Assembly (NCBI GenBank): GCA_947044365.1
Contig: OX345643.1
Coordinates: 5,830,501 to 5,894,500 of the forward strand
Source of the DNA: Petrosia ficiformis
Lineage: Eukaryota > Porifera > Demospongiae > Haplosclerida > Petrosiidae
Length of the DNA: 64,000 bases
Direction: 5' to 3'
Position numbers and translations under genes: made by a program. The notes below the pieces were generated by a model. That model did not search any database and was not told the DNA's origin. It worked only from the letters and a program-made list of their open reading frames with translations. Shown here one piece after another: positions 23,959-37,308 of the stretch (position 1 is the first letter of the stretch; each line of letters begins with the position of its first letter).

Positions 23959-26900
23959 TTACCAGTAGAATGCCTTTCCTATTAGTCCAGTTACAGAACT
24001 AAACCAGCCACCTCCACCATCTACCACACCACTCTTTTCTATAGCCTGTATAACAACAAGTATAATCCATTAATTTGTATTGTAATTTCATTATTGTTGT
24101 GATTCTAGATAATATTTCACTGGCCATACTACACTTAGGTTTAGTATGTACTACACCTGGAATGTACTACACTTAGAACGCACTACACTTAAACTGCCAA
24201 AGACGGTATTAATCTATAATTATCCTTCCCATTCTTTTGTGTATGTCAAAGTTCAGTCCATTGCTTCATTATTGAGTTACAGTATTAACCTTATGGCATT
24301 AAACTATACATAGTATTATATATATATACAAAGTCATCATGAATGTGAATCGACTTTAGTAATGATCTTACTACTACTTATTCAGTACACAACATTGAAG
24401 CCATAATGTAAACAATGAAGCCATAATAGTTACACGTACATATCTAACTAGCTATACACGTGTAATTATAATTAGATTATAGCGCATTAAAATGCTGCAA
24501 TCTGATTGGTCAATTAGAGGTTTCTAAATCCCGTAGTAAACCTACTTTTAATTGATTATCAAACCTGTAAGTACTTTGTAAACCTGTTGCAATGTTGCTA
24601 TAGGACAATGGACAGAAGCAATACTAACTATAGTCTTGAAATACAAAAGTAAAAGTATCCCTATGGTTGCTTAGCAATGACCATTAATCTATCATTGCTG
24701 GCTTTCTCAGGTCTAAAACTCAATTAACAACGTATAACAGTCATCAGTTTTTAAATACTTTATTATACTATACTTTCACTATCTAAAAATGTAACAACTC
24801 CTACACATGTTCCTTTATGCACTGCCACTCATTAACTGATTGAGACCCCTGGGAATGACACAACTTTCCTAAGTACATATACAACGAATATAATATTATA
24901 TAATAATAATAATATCCATTGAAAGCAATCATAGGGATGGCCTTGCAAGGCATAAAAAATAACATGGAAAACGATGAATTCCAGTCATGCAAACAGGCAA
25001 CACAATATCAAAATAAACTATATTTACAGTCTACACAGTATCAGAGAAATACTCTTCTTCTGTTGTTTTGACTAGTGTACAAGTTATTAACAATTTTTAA
25101 CTTACTTTATCATCTTCATGTTTAACATCAATCTCATCTTCAGGTAAATATTCAGGTAACTAGGAGAAAGAAGTGTAGTAAATCAGACAACAGACAGACA
25201 GACAGAGAGCGAGCTGACAGACAGAGACAGACAGACAAACAGAGACAAATAGACAGATAGGCAGACAGACAGACAGACAGACAGAGACAGCCAATTCACT
25301 TTGACAGGATGTTTATTTTCTTTCTCGTCATGTAAGTGACTTGGACCAAATGATAATAACACCTACATGTACATGTAAAGAAGAGGTGGTTTACTATTAT
25401 AGTGACTTGTACCAAATGATAATAACACCTTACACATTATATGTTATATAAAGTCACCATACAGTACAGTAATTACTCAATAGTTTCCCTATATACAGTA
25501 GTTCAACAGTAGTTTTGACAGTAATTGATGTCCTTGTCAATTCAACACCACAGTAGTGAGACAGTAATTACAGTACATGTATAAGATAATCACTGTTACT
25601 GTATGGTGACATTTGATTGACATATACTGTACATGCATGTATATACATTGTACATGTACATATAAAGAGGTGGTTTACTATTGTTAGTGACTTAAAAAAT
25701 AACACCTACACATACATACATGTAAAGAAGAGGTGGTTTACTATTGTTAGTGACTTAAAAAATAACACCTACACATACATACATGTAAAGAAGAGGTGGT
25801 TTACTATTGTTAGTGACTTAGATACACATACATATAAAGAGGTGGTTTACTATAGTTAATGACTCAGACCATGATTGCTTTCCCACGGGTTTGATGTATA
25901 TATATTAATGTTTGTGGCCACTTACATGTATGTGAGTATGCGTTGCATACGTAGTTAAGGAAGTACGTCATTCTGGGGGGCTTGGTCAATTAATGGGCGT
26001 GGTACATATAGGAATGCATGCTCAAGCTCTACAGACCAGCAGCTGTGTAGCTTACGTAGAAACTGGAACTAATAGCTAGCTATTCTACCTGAAATATAAT
26101 CCTAAAGTTCTACAAGGTCCAAAGGTAAATGGATTAGATGATCAAAACTATAATAGGCTGTTGTGTTTCAGACATGATAAAGTTAGCCATGATTACTGAA
26201 TGATGGACACCACAAAGCGGTCATAGGGATACTTTTTTCTCTATACTGTATATCTTGTTCAAATACCTCTTCTCCCAGCTCATTCTTTACAACTTGCTGT
26301 GCAGTTAGTATTATAGTTGAATTTATAGCTCTACAAATAACCTGTGTAAAAAATAAAACATTATCAGTCCAACTGGTAAGCTATCCCTATATGGTGCACC
26401 ATTAAGAAGCACTTAGAGAAATCAGCAGTAATCTATACTTACAATTATAATCTATACTTACAATTATAATATATACCACACTTTTTATAGTTGCAGAAAC
26501 AATACAATTAATCTACATCACAGAAAACAAACAACCTTCATGAGCTTATCAAAAACACTGTGTAACAGTGAAATAAAGAAAAAATAAAATCATAGAGGGT
26601 ACAGTCATTACAGTACTAAGTAAGTTATAACTAACTAATTCTAAAATGGCCAACAACAAGTCTACAAGAACTACTCCTGAATTAAACACCTGTTCTGAAT
26701 AAATGCATGGAATAAGCACAACATTAATGCAAATTAACACCCACCTTGAATAAATGCCCATTTGGGTGTGGTCATGGGTGTGTCTGGAAACACACGTCTA
26801 CATTTCACAGTGTGTTATCATGCTTTCTAATTAGTTGCTAAGTGTTAGGTTGTTAACATGAGAAATGATCATAACAGATATTTTATTATAACTAGATGTA

Positions 26901-29002
26901 ACTATAAAACCAGGCATACTATAACTATAACTAAAAGTGGTCATTATTTTCAAACTAAAACAATAACTTACTTCAGGTTTCAAATCACTACGTAATCTAA
27001 CGGTGCATCTTTGTCTACTACAATCAATTGTGAAACTGATAACTCCTTTTACTGACAATAGCTGATCCTCAAGTGCTGATCTTGTATCCTGTGTGTGTGC
27101 GTGTGTGCGCATGTGTGTGTGTGTGTGTGCGTTCAAGATTGGAAGTATAGGAATATAACTAAACTTCCAGATGGACATGGTGGCATATGAAATGAAATAG
27201 AAATGAGAATATTGTTTGGGGTATTGGGTACTGAAGGTACATAAACACAAGTTTTCTCTCTATAGCGGATCACATACAGAAGGTGATTTTCCCCCCTCAA
27301 AGGCCAGTCCCTCTCTCCTATGATCATTATTATGATGCAATATTAAGTTGTCATTTCCATGTTCTTCTCCCAGACTACATGAAGTCATGGTATCAATTAG
27401 TTTATTCATTTCCAGTCTATGCCAATCTATAGTACTACACTATTAATAATTTACTAAATCGACATTACAACCAGAGAATAACAATTGTGATCTCAAACAT
27501 CATTTACCTGATCTACTAAACCAGAAACATGTAATACAATAGTCCGGGCTTTTCTGTTTGAAGCTCCTAAGAACATATTACCACCTGATGAAGGAAGTCT
27601 AGCCTGTGCTAGAGGCCTAAAGTGTAACAATATGTGAATTAAACTTCATTGTCTGTCCTTACAATCAAATGCAGGTCCATTAGTGTTGTTTAGTTATAAA
27701 CATAACTAAATTACAAGTCTATTGTAAAAAATGGCCAATAACGGGCACTTAGTTAACTAAAACTAAAACCCTTTTCGTAAGCCTAATGTTATTTAACTAT
27801 AACTAAAATCGCAGTCATACCATAACCATAATGTTATTATTGTCATACTACTAACAAAACACTAATGTACATGTACATGTACCATGATGTACATGTACAT
27901 GTACTTATGAATTGCATATAAAAGTCACTGTTTTACAAATTATTATGCTAAATTGCCTCAATGGAATTACAAATATTTGAAAGCAAATTGTTACCAATGA
28001 AAAATCGTACGCTACTTTTCTCATGTTTATAATTATGTATCAATGTATTATTTGGTTACCATAGTAACCCAAAATAGTGTTGCTACTATTCACCTATATT
28101 ATCAGTTAGAAGTGTTAGCCGTATCGATATCAATAGCATATGTGCATGTACAATTCATGAAAGTGGTAGCACATGGAAATTGTAAACAATAAAATGGCTT
28201 CCGAAGTTGATGAAGCTTTGATAGCGTCAAAGTAAATATTTCTATTTGTAACAAAAATATTCAAGGCAGCTCTAAAAAAATTGAGTAGCTCTATTCTATA
28301 ATTGTTGTGTATTCCTCAAATTGTGTATATCTACTAGATAGCTTGAACAGTTGTTGGATAGTTGTACACCTCCATGTTAACACACCATCACAACAAAGAT
28401 ATGTGCTAATGACATGATGTAGTTCACATGTTTGCACCTTGCATGGGCTCCTGAAGGAGGGATTAACAGATCATGAACACCATGAGCTAGTTGGATAATT
28501 CTACGATTGTAGTCAGTTCTTCTCATGACATTTCTTAAGCTTATTACTAAACCAACTTCATTCTTCATTAGACCACGATTAGAAGGTACCTCCGCCAGAT
28601 AATGAAGAGCCTATTGTAGATATGACAAGTGATAAGACATGAGATAGTGATATACATGTACACACGCAGGGGTATAGATATATTCAGTGAACTGCTGTAC
28701 ATTTTGAGATGAAAAGTGCGAGATAGCAATATAAATGCACTTAGGTGTATAGAAATATTGAGCCAACTGCCAGAAATTTTGATCTACAACATTCTAGTCC
28801 TGCTCCTCATATATTTTGTATACAGTTCGGTTTCAATTTTACCAGACATTCACTAGATTTATCCTAAAATGTCCTGCATGACTCGCTGTTTCCATTCCAC
28901 TATATAGTATATACACACATCACTCACTTCCAGAGCTGTTGCAACTACTTCTGGATTACTGTTGTCAAGAAACACTACCAAACCAGGTAAACATCCTTGA
29001 TC
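23959..29002 (-). pseudogene. ARMC1: ARMC1-like copy B, lacks exon 1
   Basis: Minus-strand exons 2-8: 28928-29002, 28438-28610, 27508-27616, 26972-27088, 26267-26341, 25106-25159, 23959-24045. All are open, with the same phases as the intact copy at 43174-50056, ending in GGGGWFSS...KAFYW and a stop. Exon 1 (MDVLQVV...) is gone: the sequence upstream of exon 2 runs into an R1 element and breaks at about 29450 into STRA6 intron sequence. No in-frame ATG precedes exon 2 nearby, so a full product cannot be made from this copy unless a new first exon is used. Confidence 0.8.
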
Positions 29003-29429
29003 CTACATGTATGTAGTAACACACAATGTAATAATTATGATTAACAAGATATATTGAGATTAAAGTATCCCTATAATTGCTTTATGATGACTATGTATCA
29101 ATCATTGCTGATGGCACTAGTATCTCTACCAAAGTGTACTCAAAACTGGGGCCTGAAGAAGCAAGCGTAACTGCAGTCTAAGTGCACAGAAACTGAGTTA
29201 CTGGAGTTCTATCTAAAAGATTTTATATGACGACTTCCTCGTGTATGAAACTCAACAACTTACACTTACTTGTTAAAGATTCCTGAGCATTTTTACACCG
29301 CTTCTCTTCCTGCTGGTCTGTAGCCCAAGCAAGCGTTCTTTTACGCACCACACCCATTAATTGACCAAGCCCCCCGGAATGATGCAACTTCCTCAACTAC
29401 ATATACAATACATACACACGTAAGTGAGA

Positions 29430-29465
29430 CAAACATCTATATATATATATATAATTATATAAAGT
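29430..29465. other. Deletion junction in an AT tract
   Basis: To the left the sequence follows ARMC1 intron 1 (as at 5360 and 49200). After a run of ATATAT it follows STRA6 intron 2 (as at 11043: AAGTGTTACATTATATATG). Relative to copy A this removes about 5.7 kb. Confidence 0.8.
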
Positions 29466-30060
29466 GTTACATTATATATGTATTAGTGTGTATATAATTA
29501 TACAGTCCATGAATATAAGTGTATATTATAAGTATCAGTATTTCTGGAATGGTCTTCCGTATTAAATCATTATAAACAGCAGTATTTAATGAATATCTTT
29601 ATAATATTATACATGACAGTCAGAATATGAAAGGGGAGTGTGTAATTTGCTCAGAAGCCATCTGAAATGCACAATTCTAGTAACCTTTCTCTTTGTAATT
29701 CACTTATGACCTTTGTCTGAAATGCACTTATCATTGCTTCTTCTGCATGTAGGCCTCTCCATGAACATTTAACCCAGCATGATAAGCACTGAGTTATAAA
29801 TGATTAAGTATTATATATAATTATAATAGTTTTATTTGTAGCTATTTACAGACACACACAAAAAATAAAACATTACATAATTTTGGGAAGTAAGCTTGCA
29901 TTTACTAGTTACTTTGTACTTTGAGAAAGAGCATGCAGTAAGTCATTATGAATTATGCATTTCAGACAAAGGAGCATGTCTACTTGAATATATTTATATA
30001 CATACTTTCTCTGGATCTTAACAACTTGTTATTAAGTGTTATATACATCACAGTACTTAC

Positions 30061-30249
30061 TATACAACAGCTGGTCTTCCACCACAAACATCTTGAGTGA
30101 GTTTAGTCCTTTTCTGTGTGAAGCTCAAAACAATCCAGATGATAAACTAAAGAACAATAGCTTTTATAATATATTAGAATAATATAATTGTGTCTTAAAC
30201 ATACAGCAACGAGCAGTAATATCGAGACAGAGATTCCTGCAGCATCCAT
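30061..30249 (-). pseudogene. STRA6-like copy 3, exons 1-2 only
   Basis: Exon 1 30205-30249 (MDAAGISVSILLLVA) and exon 2 30061-30146 (FIIWIVLSF, then CGGRPAVV) on the minus strand, with intact splice sites. Everything 3' was removed by the deletion ending at 29450. A transcript would run into ARMC1-B. Confidence 0.8.
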
Positions 30250-30656
30250 CACGATGCAACGATAAAATATTTTTGATTTTTATAATAACCTGTTCCAGTG
30301 AAGTCACTGAAGTGTCAAGTTACATGAGAAGTGGTTCATAGATACAGTACTGTATCTATGGTTAGTTTTAGTTAGTTTACGAACAAGCAGTCATTAAAAG
30401 AATAGTATAATATTGTAGAAAATTAAAACATGAAATAATAATAATAATTATTGAACACGTTACATTACAAAATTAATACACAAAATACAAAACTTGTAAT
30501 ATTAGCAAACAATACATAAAGTAATATTGGGCAAGAATGATAGCTATGAATAAAAGGCATAACTTGTCATGTTTCCCTTACTGATTACACAAATGTATTG
30601 GAAATCAAGTTCATTTAATAATTATAATTATATACATGTATGCATTCCTGTACACC

Positions 30657-33273
30657 AAAAGTCATACTCCTGACATTCACAGTGTTGCAGTTATTAATCA
30701 CTATTCAAAACATTATTGCAATCCTAAGAAAAGAGTTAGACAAAAAGGTTTGAAAACTTTTTTCGTTCATTTACTTTTATCTAATCATATATATATTAAA
30801 GAACTCTTTTGGAGATCTATGTCTGGAGATGATGGAATAAAGACGAAGAGAGATGGAGAGACATCTGAAGATAAAATGGACTTGGGTAACTCCAGTGACC
30901 AAGAGGAATATGAAAATAAACTAGATTCTTCAGATCCTAGGAAGGTAATATCATTAATAAGCTTTTAAGAAAAGTGTCCCTTTTTGTGAATAAATATTAT
31001 TATTCTGTTGATGCATGTAACATGTTTATAGATCTCAACTGGTCGTCATATTCTTGAAGCTCTATCTGCATCTGGTCTCTGTTCTCTTTGTTAATTCCTT
31101 TAGCTGATAGAATTATAGCTAAGTCAAGAGGCGTACCATTCTATATGTCGCAATATAGAAGTTAACAGTGTGAGTAGCAAGGTAACTGCTTCTTGCAAGG
31201 ATGCAAAGTAAGTGAATACTGGGTCTGGTGTGTTCCCAATTTCACTACATCAAAAGGCCCTGTTAAAGGTTGTTATGTGAATGTGTCGTAGTGTTATAGT
31301 CAGTTGCTTCTAGTAGTGTTGTTTTAGTATGGCAATAACTAGCGCTTTTGTAGTATATGTATGTCTAGTTTTTCATAATTTTAGTTATAAATAGGCTTAC
31401 TTCATTATCTAGAAATGCCATTACAGTGAATTTTCTTTATAGTTAGTAGATTATACCATTTTGTATTTTATTCAGTATGAACACAAGAATGTCCCTACTA
31501 GTCGTTATGATGTTGTTGATATTGATCCATATGGCTCACTGACACATGTTCTAAATTCAGCTGTTCAAACATGTCATGATGGGGGGTATGTAGTAAAATA
31601 GTTGCATTTCACATCATTTTCAGTGAACAATCTCTAAGTGTTTATGTTAAAACAATCTGTGTATTAGTCTTTATTATTTATGTAAAGAATATGTGCACGT
31701 CTAGTCATACATTGCAGTAAACTGATTTCGGAATTAGCATTCGATTCAATAATGGATCACAGTTCAACTATACTGTATTCAATTTGGAATCAATATCTGA
31801 TTCTCAATATTGGCTCACTTCTGATTTGTTTTAATTACTATACTAATAAAGTGAACTTCACTAAGTTCAACACTTAGTGTATCCTTCTTCATAGTATTGT
31901 TGCATTTTTGCTGTACACCGAAGTGTAAAGAATGGCACCTCAAGTAGGCGTAGTAAATGATACAGATTAAAACCCTAATGACAAGAGACCCTAGGATCAA
32001 GGAAATGCCTTCTTGAAACATTGAAAGTGCCATTCTTTACACTTGAATCATAGTATTATTCAGATTCATTAGTGACTCTTCTTCATTTGTACAGGTCTTT
32101 TGTGTGTGACTTGTACGGATACCAGTATTCTTTGTGGTACTGAACCATAGTGAGACTTGTCATGCCAAATATGCTTTTCTCAGTAACATGAATGACCTTT
32201 AGTAGTATATAGAGGACCTTGTGATTCCAATATGAACATTATTGCTTGTTTTTTTCTTTGCAAGGTCAGCTATTTTAAATCAAGGATTCAGAGTGTCTTC
32301 ATCTCATACTCATCCTAATGCCATCAAAACAGATGCTCCACATCACACTATCTGGGATATCATGAGATGCTTGGTCTGTATAACCTGTTTAACCAGTATA
32401 ACCAGTTTCATTAAATTATTTTTATATATGTACAGGTAAAAACATAATCCTGTTAAGAATATCAAATCAAATTCTCCAGCTGCAAAAATCTTGAAAGAAG
32501 AGCCAAGGTCATATCTATTCTTTTATCAGTGAGTATTGTTGTATTTATTTCTGTCGATTCACAGCATCTTTTGTTATCAGAAAAGATGCCAACCCTCTCT
32601 CAAAGGTTCTGAAGCTTGCTCGTTTCCCTGAAAATCCAGAAGCTAACTGGGGACCAAAAACAAGAGCTAAGAGAAGGTTAGATTAAGTTGAAAAAAGTAT
32701 CTCTTATGTTTTGTCTTGTGATCAATGTGATGTACCTCAACAACTGCATGTGTCTTTAGAATTAAAATTTTAATACTTTAAATACTTCCAACACTTGATG
32801 ATGAGCCATTCTAGGAAAAAATGCTGTATGCAAAATGTGTGACTATGCTAGGAGTAAAGTCAGGAGCCCATATTGACGTTGACCAGAAAGCAAAAATGTC
32901 ATTATGGGCTCCTGGTATAGTATACTCAGTGTTTCCCCCAGGATAAAATATTAAGGGTGGAGGAGTACACCAGTGGTACGTGATGTACGTCAGCAAGGTT
33001 AGAGAACTGTTTTTCAGTATAAAGGGCAAGGGAGTGCCATGGTACCATCCTTTGGGTGAACACTGGTTTAGCTACTAAGTATAGTAAGATGTATTTGTGT
33101 CCTTCAGGTTTACTGAAGAGAAAGACAAAGAACAAACCAAGTCAGCAATACATGATAAACCAACCGTCAAAGAAGTGCCTGTCAGTGGAGATGATGATGA
33201 TGATACGACAATTAATTCAGGAACTGAAAAGACAAGAAATGATAAACAAGACCAAGTTCTGACATCGTTTTGA
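30657..33273 (+). pseudogene. TRMT1: TRMT1-like pseudogene B
   Basis: Plus-strand exon relics in TRMT1 order: about 30657-30944 (VAVINHYSKHY and an acidic insert ending SSDPRK), 31032-31091 (ILEALSASGL, then a stop), 31476-31585 (DVVDIDPYGS), 32095-32165 (LLCVTCTDTSILCG), 32265-32373 (FRVSSSH, KTDAP, WDIMRC), 32436-32507, about 32566-32677 (KDANP, ENPEANWGPKTRAK) and 33108-33273 (acidic tail ending VLTSF, stop). Lesions: two CGT-to-TGT-type changes and a stop in exon 2; a 10-nt deletion where copy A reads MLMHEH; an extra G before a donor; a 4-nt insertion after LCG; an extra A at 32440; and loss of several central exons. The family dimethylates G26 of tRNAs; this copy cannot. Confidence 0.8.
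31000..31140 (-). other. Antisense ORF with ankyrin-like NGTPLDLA
   Basis: Opposite the TRMT1-B ILEALSASGL relic, the minus strand has an acceptor (atatag) followed by 46 open codons and a stop, beginning NGTPLDLAIILSAKG and rich in charged residues. It resembles a last exon with an ankyrin tip. It may be a chance frame or an exon spliced into the breakpoint by rearrangement. No neighbouring exon was found. Confidence 0.25.
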
Positions 33274-34182
33274 AAGGTGTCTTTTATCACAATTTGTGGT
33301 TTTTTTTAAATTACATTACGAGTGGCTAGTGCATGTCCTAGATCCTGCTGGGGATGAGGGTACAGTTGTATGGCAAGTATTACATTAAAGTCTGTTCACA
33401 TTATTCACAATGACCTCAAAATTAGAATGTGATGACTTTATGTACTATAGTGTACAGTTTAATGTCGTAAGGTTAATACATGATTATACTGTAGCTCAAA
33501 AATGAAGCAATGGATTGAAATTTGACATGCACAAAAAAGGGTGGGAAGAATAATTATATGAAAATTGTGAAGGTAAAACGATTGTTGGTTCTTCAAAACT
33601 CGGGTTATGAACACTTTTATGATGTCAAATGTGAATGACCTTCAGGGCTGTTTTAATGAACCACCAGTGGAATTACGTTATCAGGATTACGTAAAAGTAT
33701 TCCAGGGTTTATCATTATTAAGGTTGGGTGTGGTTTTTTTATTTACAAAACGATCATTCTATTTATAGTAGCAATGGTTACATCAAGAAACTGCTGCATT
33801 TAGTGATAAATCAGTGAATATGAATGACCTTTAGTGACAAATTGTTTAATGAAAAAAAGGGGAAGGAAAGTCCTTACAAACTCTAAATCAGAAACTACTG
33901 AAGTATGTATCAAACGTAGTTGTGTGTGTACATGTAGTTAATTAATCACATTGGTTGTATAATAGTTCTCCTCGTTGTTGTATAATGGATTTGTATGTCC
34001 TATCAAATCTTCATTAAATTTTTCCTTTAATTCTGGCTCGTCATTACATGAATCATTTTTGTTCCTTTGTCCCCTTCTCAAATCTGGATTTTTGATAAGT
34101 GTATAAGCCACAAACCAACGATTCTTAGCTTTGAGTGAAACCCTGAAATCTAGAAGCAGATATGGTACGTATATATACCAAC

Positions 34183-34362
34183 TACAATGAAACCCCTCTA
34201 TTGAGGACACCCTGAAATGAGGACACCCCTGTTTTAAGGACACTTACAGATGTCCCAAACTGTGCTTTATAATATAAATTCACCTCTGAAATGAGGACAC
34301 CCCTGTAATCAGGACACTTATCTTTGTCCCAATGCTGTCCTCAATAGAGGGGTTCCATTGTA
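34183..34362. mobile_element. R3-type MITE in STRA6-4 intron 16
   Basis: Ends CAATGAAACCCCTCTATTGA and TCAATAGAGGGGTTCCATTG form near-perfect inverted repeats; the interior has GAGGACACCCCTG twice. STRA6-2 lacks it at the same site (14325-14340), so it inserted after the copies separated or was lost there. Confidence 0.9.
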
Positions 34363-35630
34363 CATTAAGGATACATAATAATATGCAATAATACATGTAG
34401 CACTAAGTATTAATGCAACAGTGATTGGCCCAATATCATAATCGCCAAAACCTAGTACCCCTTCATAAAACAGTAATTTACGTTATTTACCATTTTAATT
34501 TAATGGGTGTGGTTTCCACATAATAGTTCAAGAGGCATTAAAATCATTACTAAACTTAGAAAACATCCCTTTAACAAAATCTGGTGACCACACTGCTCAC
34601 CAGCCATATTGATCATGTACATATAAAGACAGTCTCACAAATGTATAGCATTAGTATAGTCTCATGTGGCCTGATGTTTGCCCACGAGACTAGCAATAGT
34701 ATAGTCTCACGTGGCCAGATGTTTGCCCACGCGACTAGCATTAGTATAGTCTCACTGGGCCAGATATTTGCCCATGAGACTAGCATTAGTATTAACATGT
34801 CATGATGTGTGGCAAGTTGAGTATATATCACTGTTTAAAGTACATACTTGGTTTTGCTGCAGAATAGAAAGATCCAATTTCTTTTTTCCTTTTCAACTGC
34901 TCTGAAAGGAGTTTAATGAAAACGTGTACAATTGGATTATGAAACATTGCCTCTATAATCATGAAACTACGATACATGGAGTGACCTGTGGTGTGAAGAA
35001 GAATAGATACACATATCAGCCTTGTTCCAGAATATTAGCTGGTTTCACAAACTAGTAGTGTTGTTTTAGTATGACAATAGCATGACTAGTTTATCCTTAC
35101 TAAAAGCTTTAGTTAACAACTTTAAACCTACTATTAGTTGCATCCACTAAATTTAGCATGCATTAACTAATTTTAGTGATTATTACATTAGTTGCTAAAA
35201 TCGCTAAAATTAATACACACGTCAATTAAAAGTAGACTTAAGGTAACTAACAGCCCATCATTGACTAATTTTCATTACAAATATTGCTATACATATGTAT
35301 CATAATACCTTACTAAAAGGGTCTTAGTTAATTAAAACAAAAAACACTAGTAGCCAGACCCATCCACTGCGAATGGTCTGGTAAAAGCCTATACATCAAC
35401 TGTCTTCATCATATTACCTGTATCAAATCGTTGAAATGGAGCAATGAAAACAATTCGATCTAGTCGTGGCTTTACTAGCAGAGTCAACAAAATGGCAACA
35501 AGTACTCTCATGATACTGGTATATAGTCCAGTAGCAACATTATATAACAGCATGAAATACGTGAAGAAGTTAAATATCCTCCTGTAATGAAGAATAGGAA
35601 TAATTTTGAAAGTATCAATCATTATTATTA

Positions 35631-35673
<43 letters not shown>

Positions 35674-37308
35674 GTATGTTTGAGTGAATAGATGGATGCA
35701 CCTCATTTCAAAGATATATGATATGTTAGTTGATTAAAATTGTGAGATTTATTCAGCTTTAATATTATGATAGTTAATTCTGATAAACAGAATGCGAAGA
35801 TCTTTTTACAACTAAAGAAGACCTTCGGGTCAAATGATCTGTTCATCATCATGTTGTTAAAGCTCACAGTTTTAATGAGTGTACCTGTTATTTAAAATGA
35901 TGGTTTTCTCTTTGTTGCTCTCAGACGAGAGGAATACAAACTTACACATTATAATTTGTGCAACTCGAATAAGAATAATCACAACTCCAGACATCCTGGG
36001 AAAAAATATAGTCAATACGATGTTTGTCTGTCTATATTCATCTGTCCCTGTCGTTCATCCATGAAACACTTACAATATAAAATACAGAAAGTAGCCAATT
36101 ATTGATGGTAGAAAAACTGCTCCAATTAACAGCAGACCGACACAGAAAAATACCACTGTATAGAACATCCAACCTAGGTTAAAATGTATTTTATTAAACA
36201 TTTGGAACAAAAAATGATCACACTAACCTGTAATGACGCTAGCAATCTGGTAACCAGAATATCGTACTGCAGAGGTCTAGATAGATGTAGTGACTTGAGA
36301 CAGTATAATATTCATTTTATATTCATTGTAATATTGAGTTAACACAAGTATTTATGAAAACCAAGTCTTTCATATTCACATTTCGTCCCAATTGATGAGT
36401 TTTCTAAATGAAACCCTGTGTGGTATGACTTACTAATTTCAGTGCTGGCCAGTTAATTACTTGAAGAGTTTTGCACAAATCTGCTTTGCCTCTTCTAATT
36501 TCAAGTATCTCTTTTCTGAAAATAATATAACTTGTAGTTACTGGAAATTTGGACATTACTATTACTGGTAACTTGAATGTGCAACTAATATATCAGAGAG
36601 TATATGTTACAATTTAATTAATTATCATTCACATTCACCATGATCTTAGAAAACTGTTCATAATTTTAGTTTGGAATGACCAACAATCTTTTTACCAACA
36701 TCATTTTCATATAATTATCCTTTTTTCTTTACCTCAAATTTCAATCCATTGTTTTATTATTAAGTTACAATATAATCATGTATTAACCTTATGACATTAA
36801 ACTATACACTATATTACATATAAAGTCATTACAGCCTATTTTTGAGGTCATCATGAATGTGAACAGTTAATGATTGTGATTAGTTTTACCTGACAGTATA
36901 GAGTAAATGAACAAACAGTCCAACGGATAGACCAGTTGAAATCAATGGAGCAAGAACTGAAATTGCTACAAGTAAATGATATCTTGTAATTACATATATT
37001 TTATGATGCAGTTTGTTTTACACACCTGTAAGACCATCAAGAATATCAGGGATGCTGGAAACGCCTGAAATGTTTTCCCAGCTTGGATTTGCTTTTAAAA
37101 ACAGTTCTGAGGAGTCTGCCAGCATGTCAAATTTATACGAGAAATATGTGATTACAACGACTGTCAGCTATAATGAAGATAGTGATGGTAATAGAAACTT
37201 CACCATGTAAAATAATGCTATTTGTATTGGCAACTGAATTTTTATACTATGATTGTTCATTTACGCTATACAAATGTGGACCCTACACACAGGGATTAGT
37301 TTACAAAT

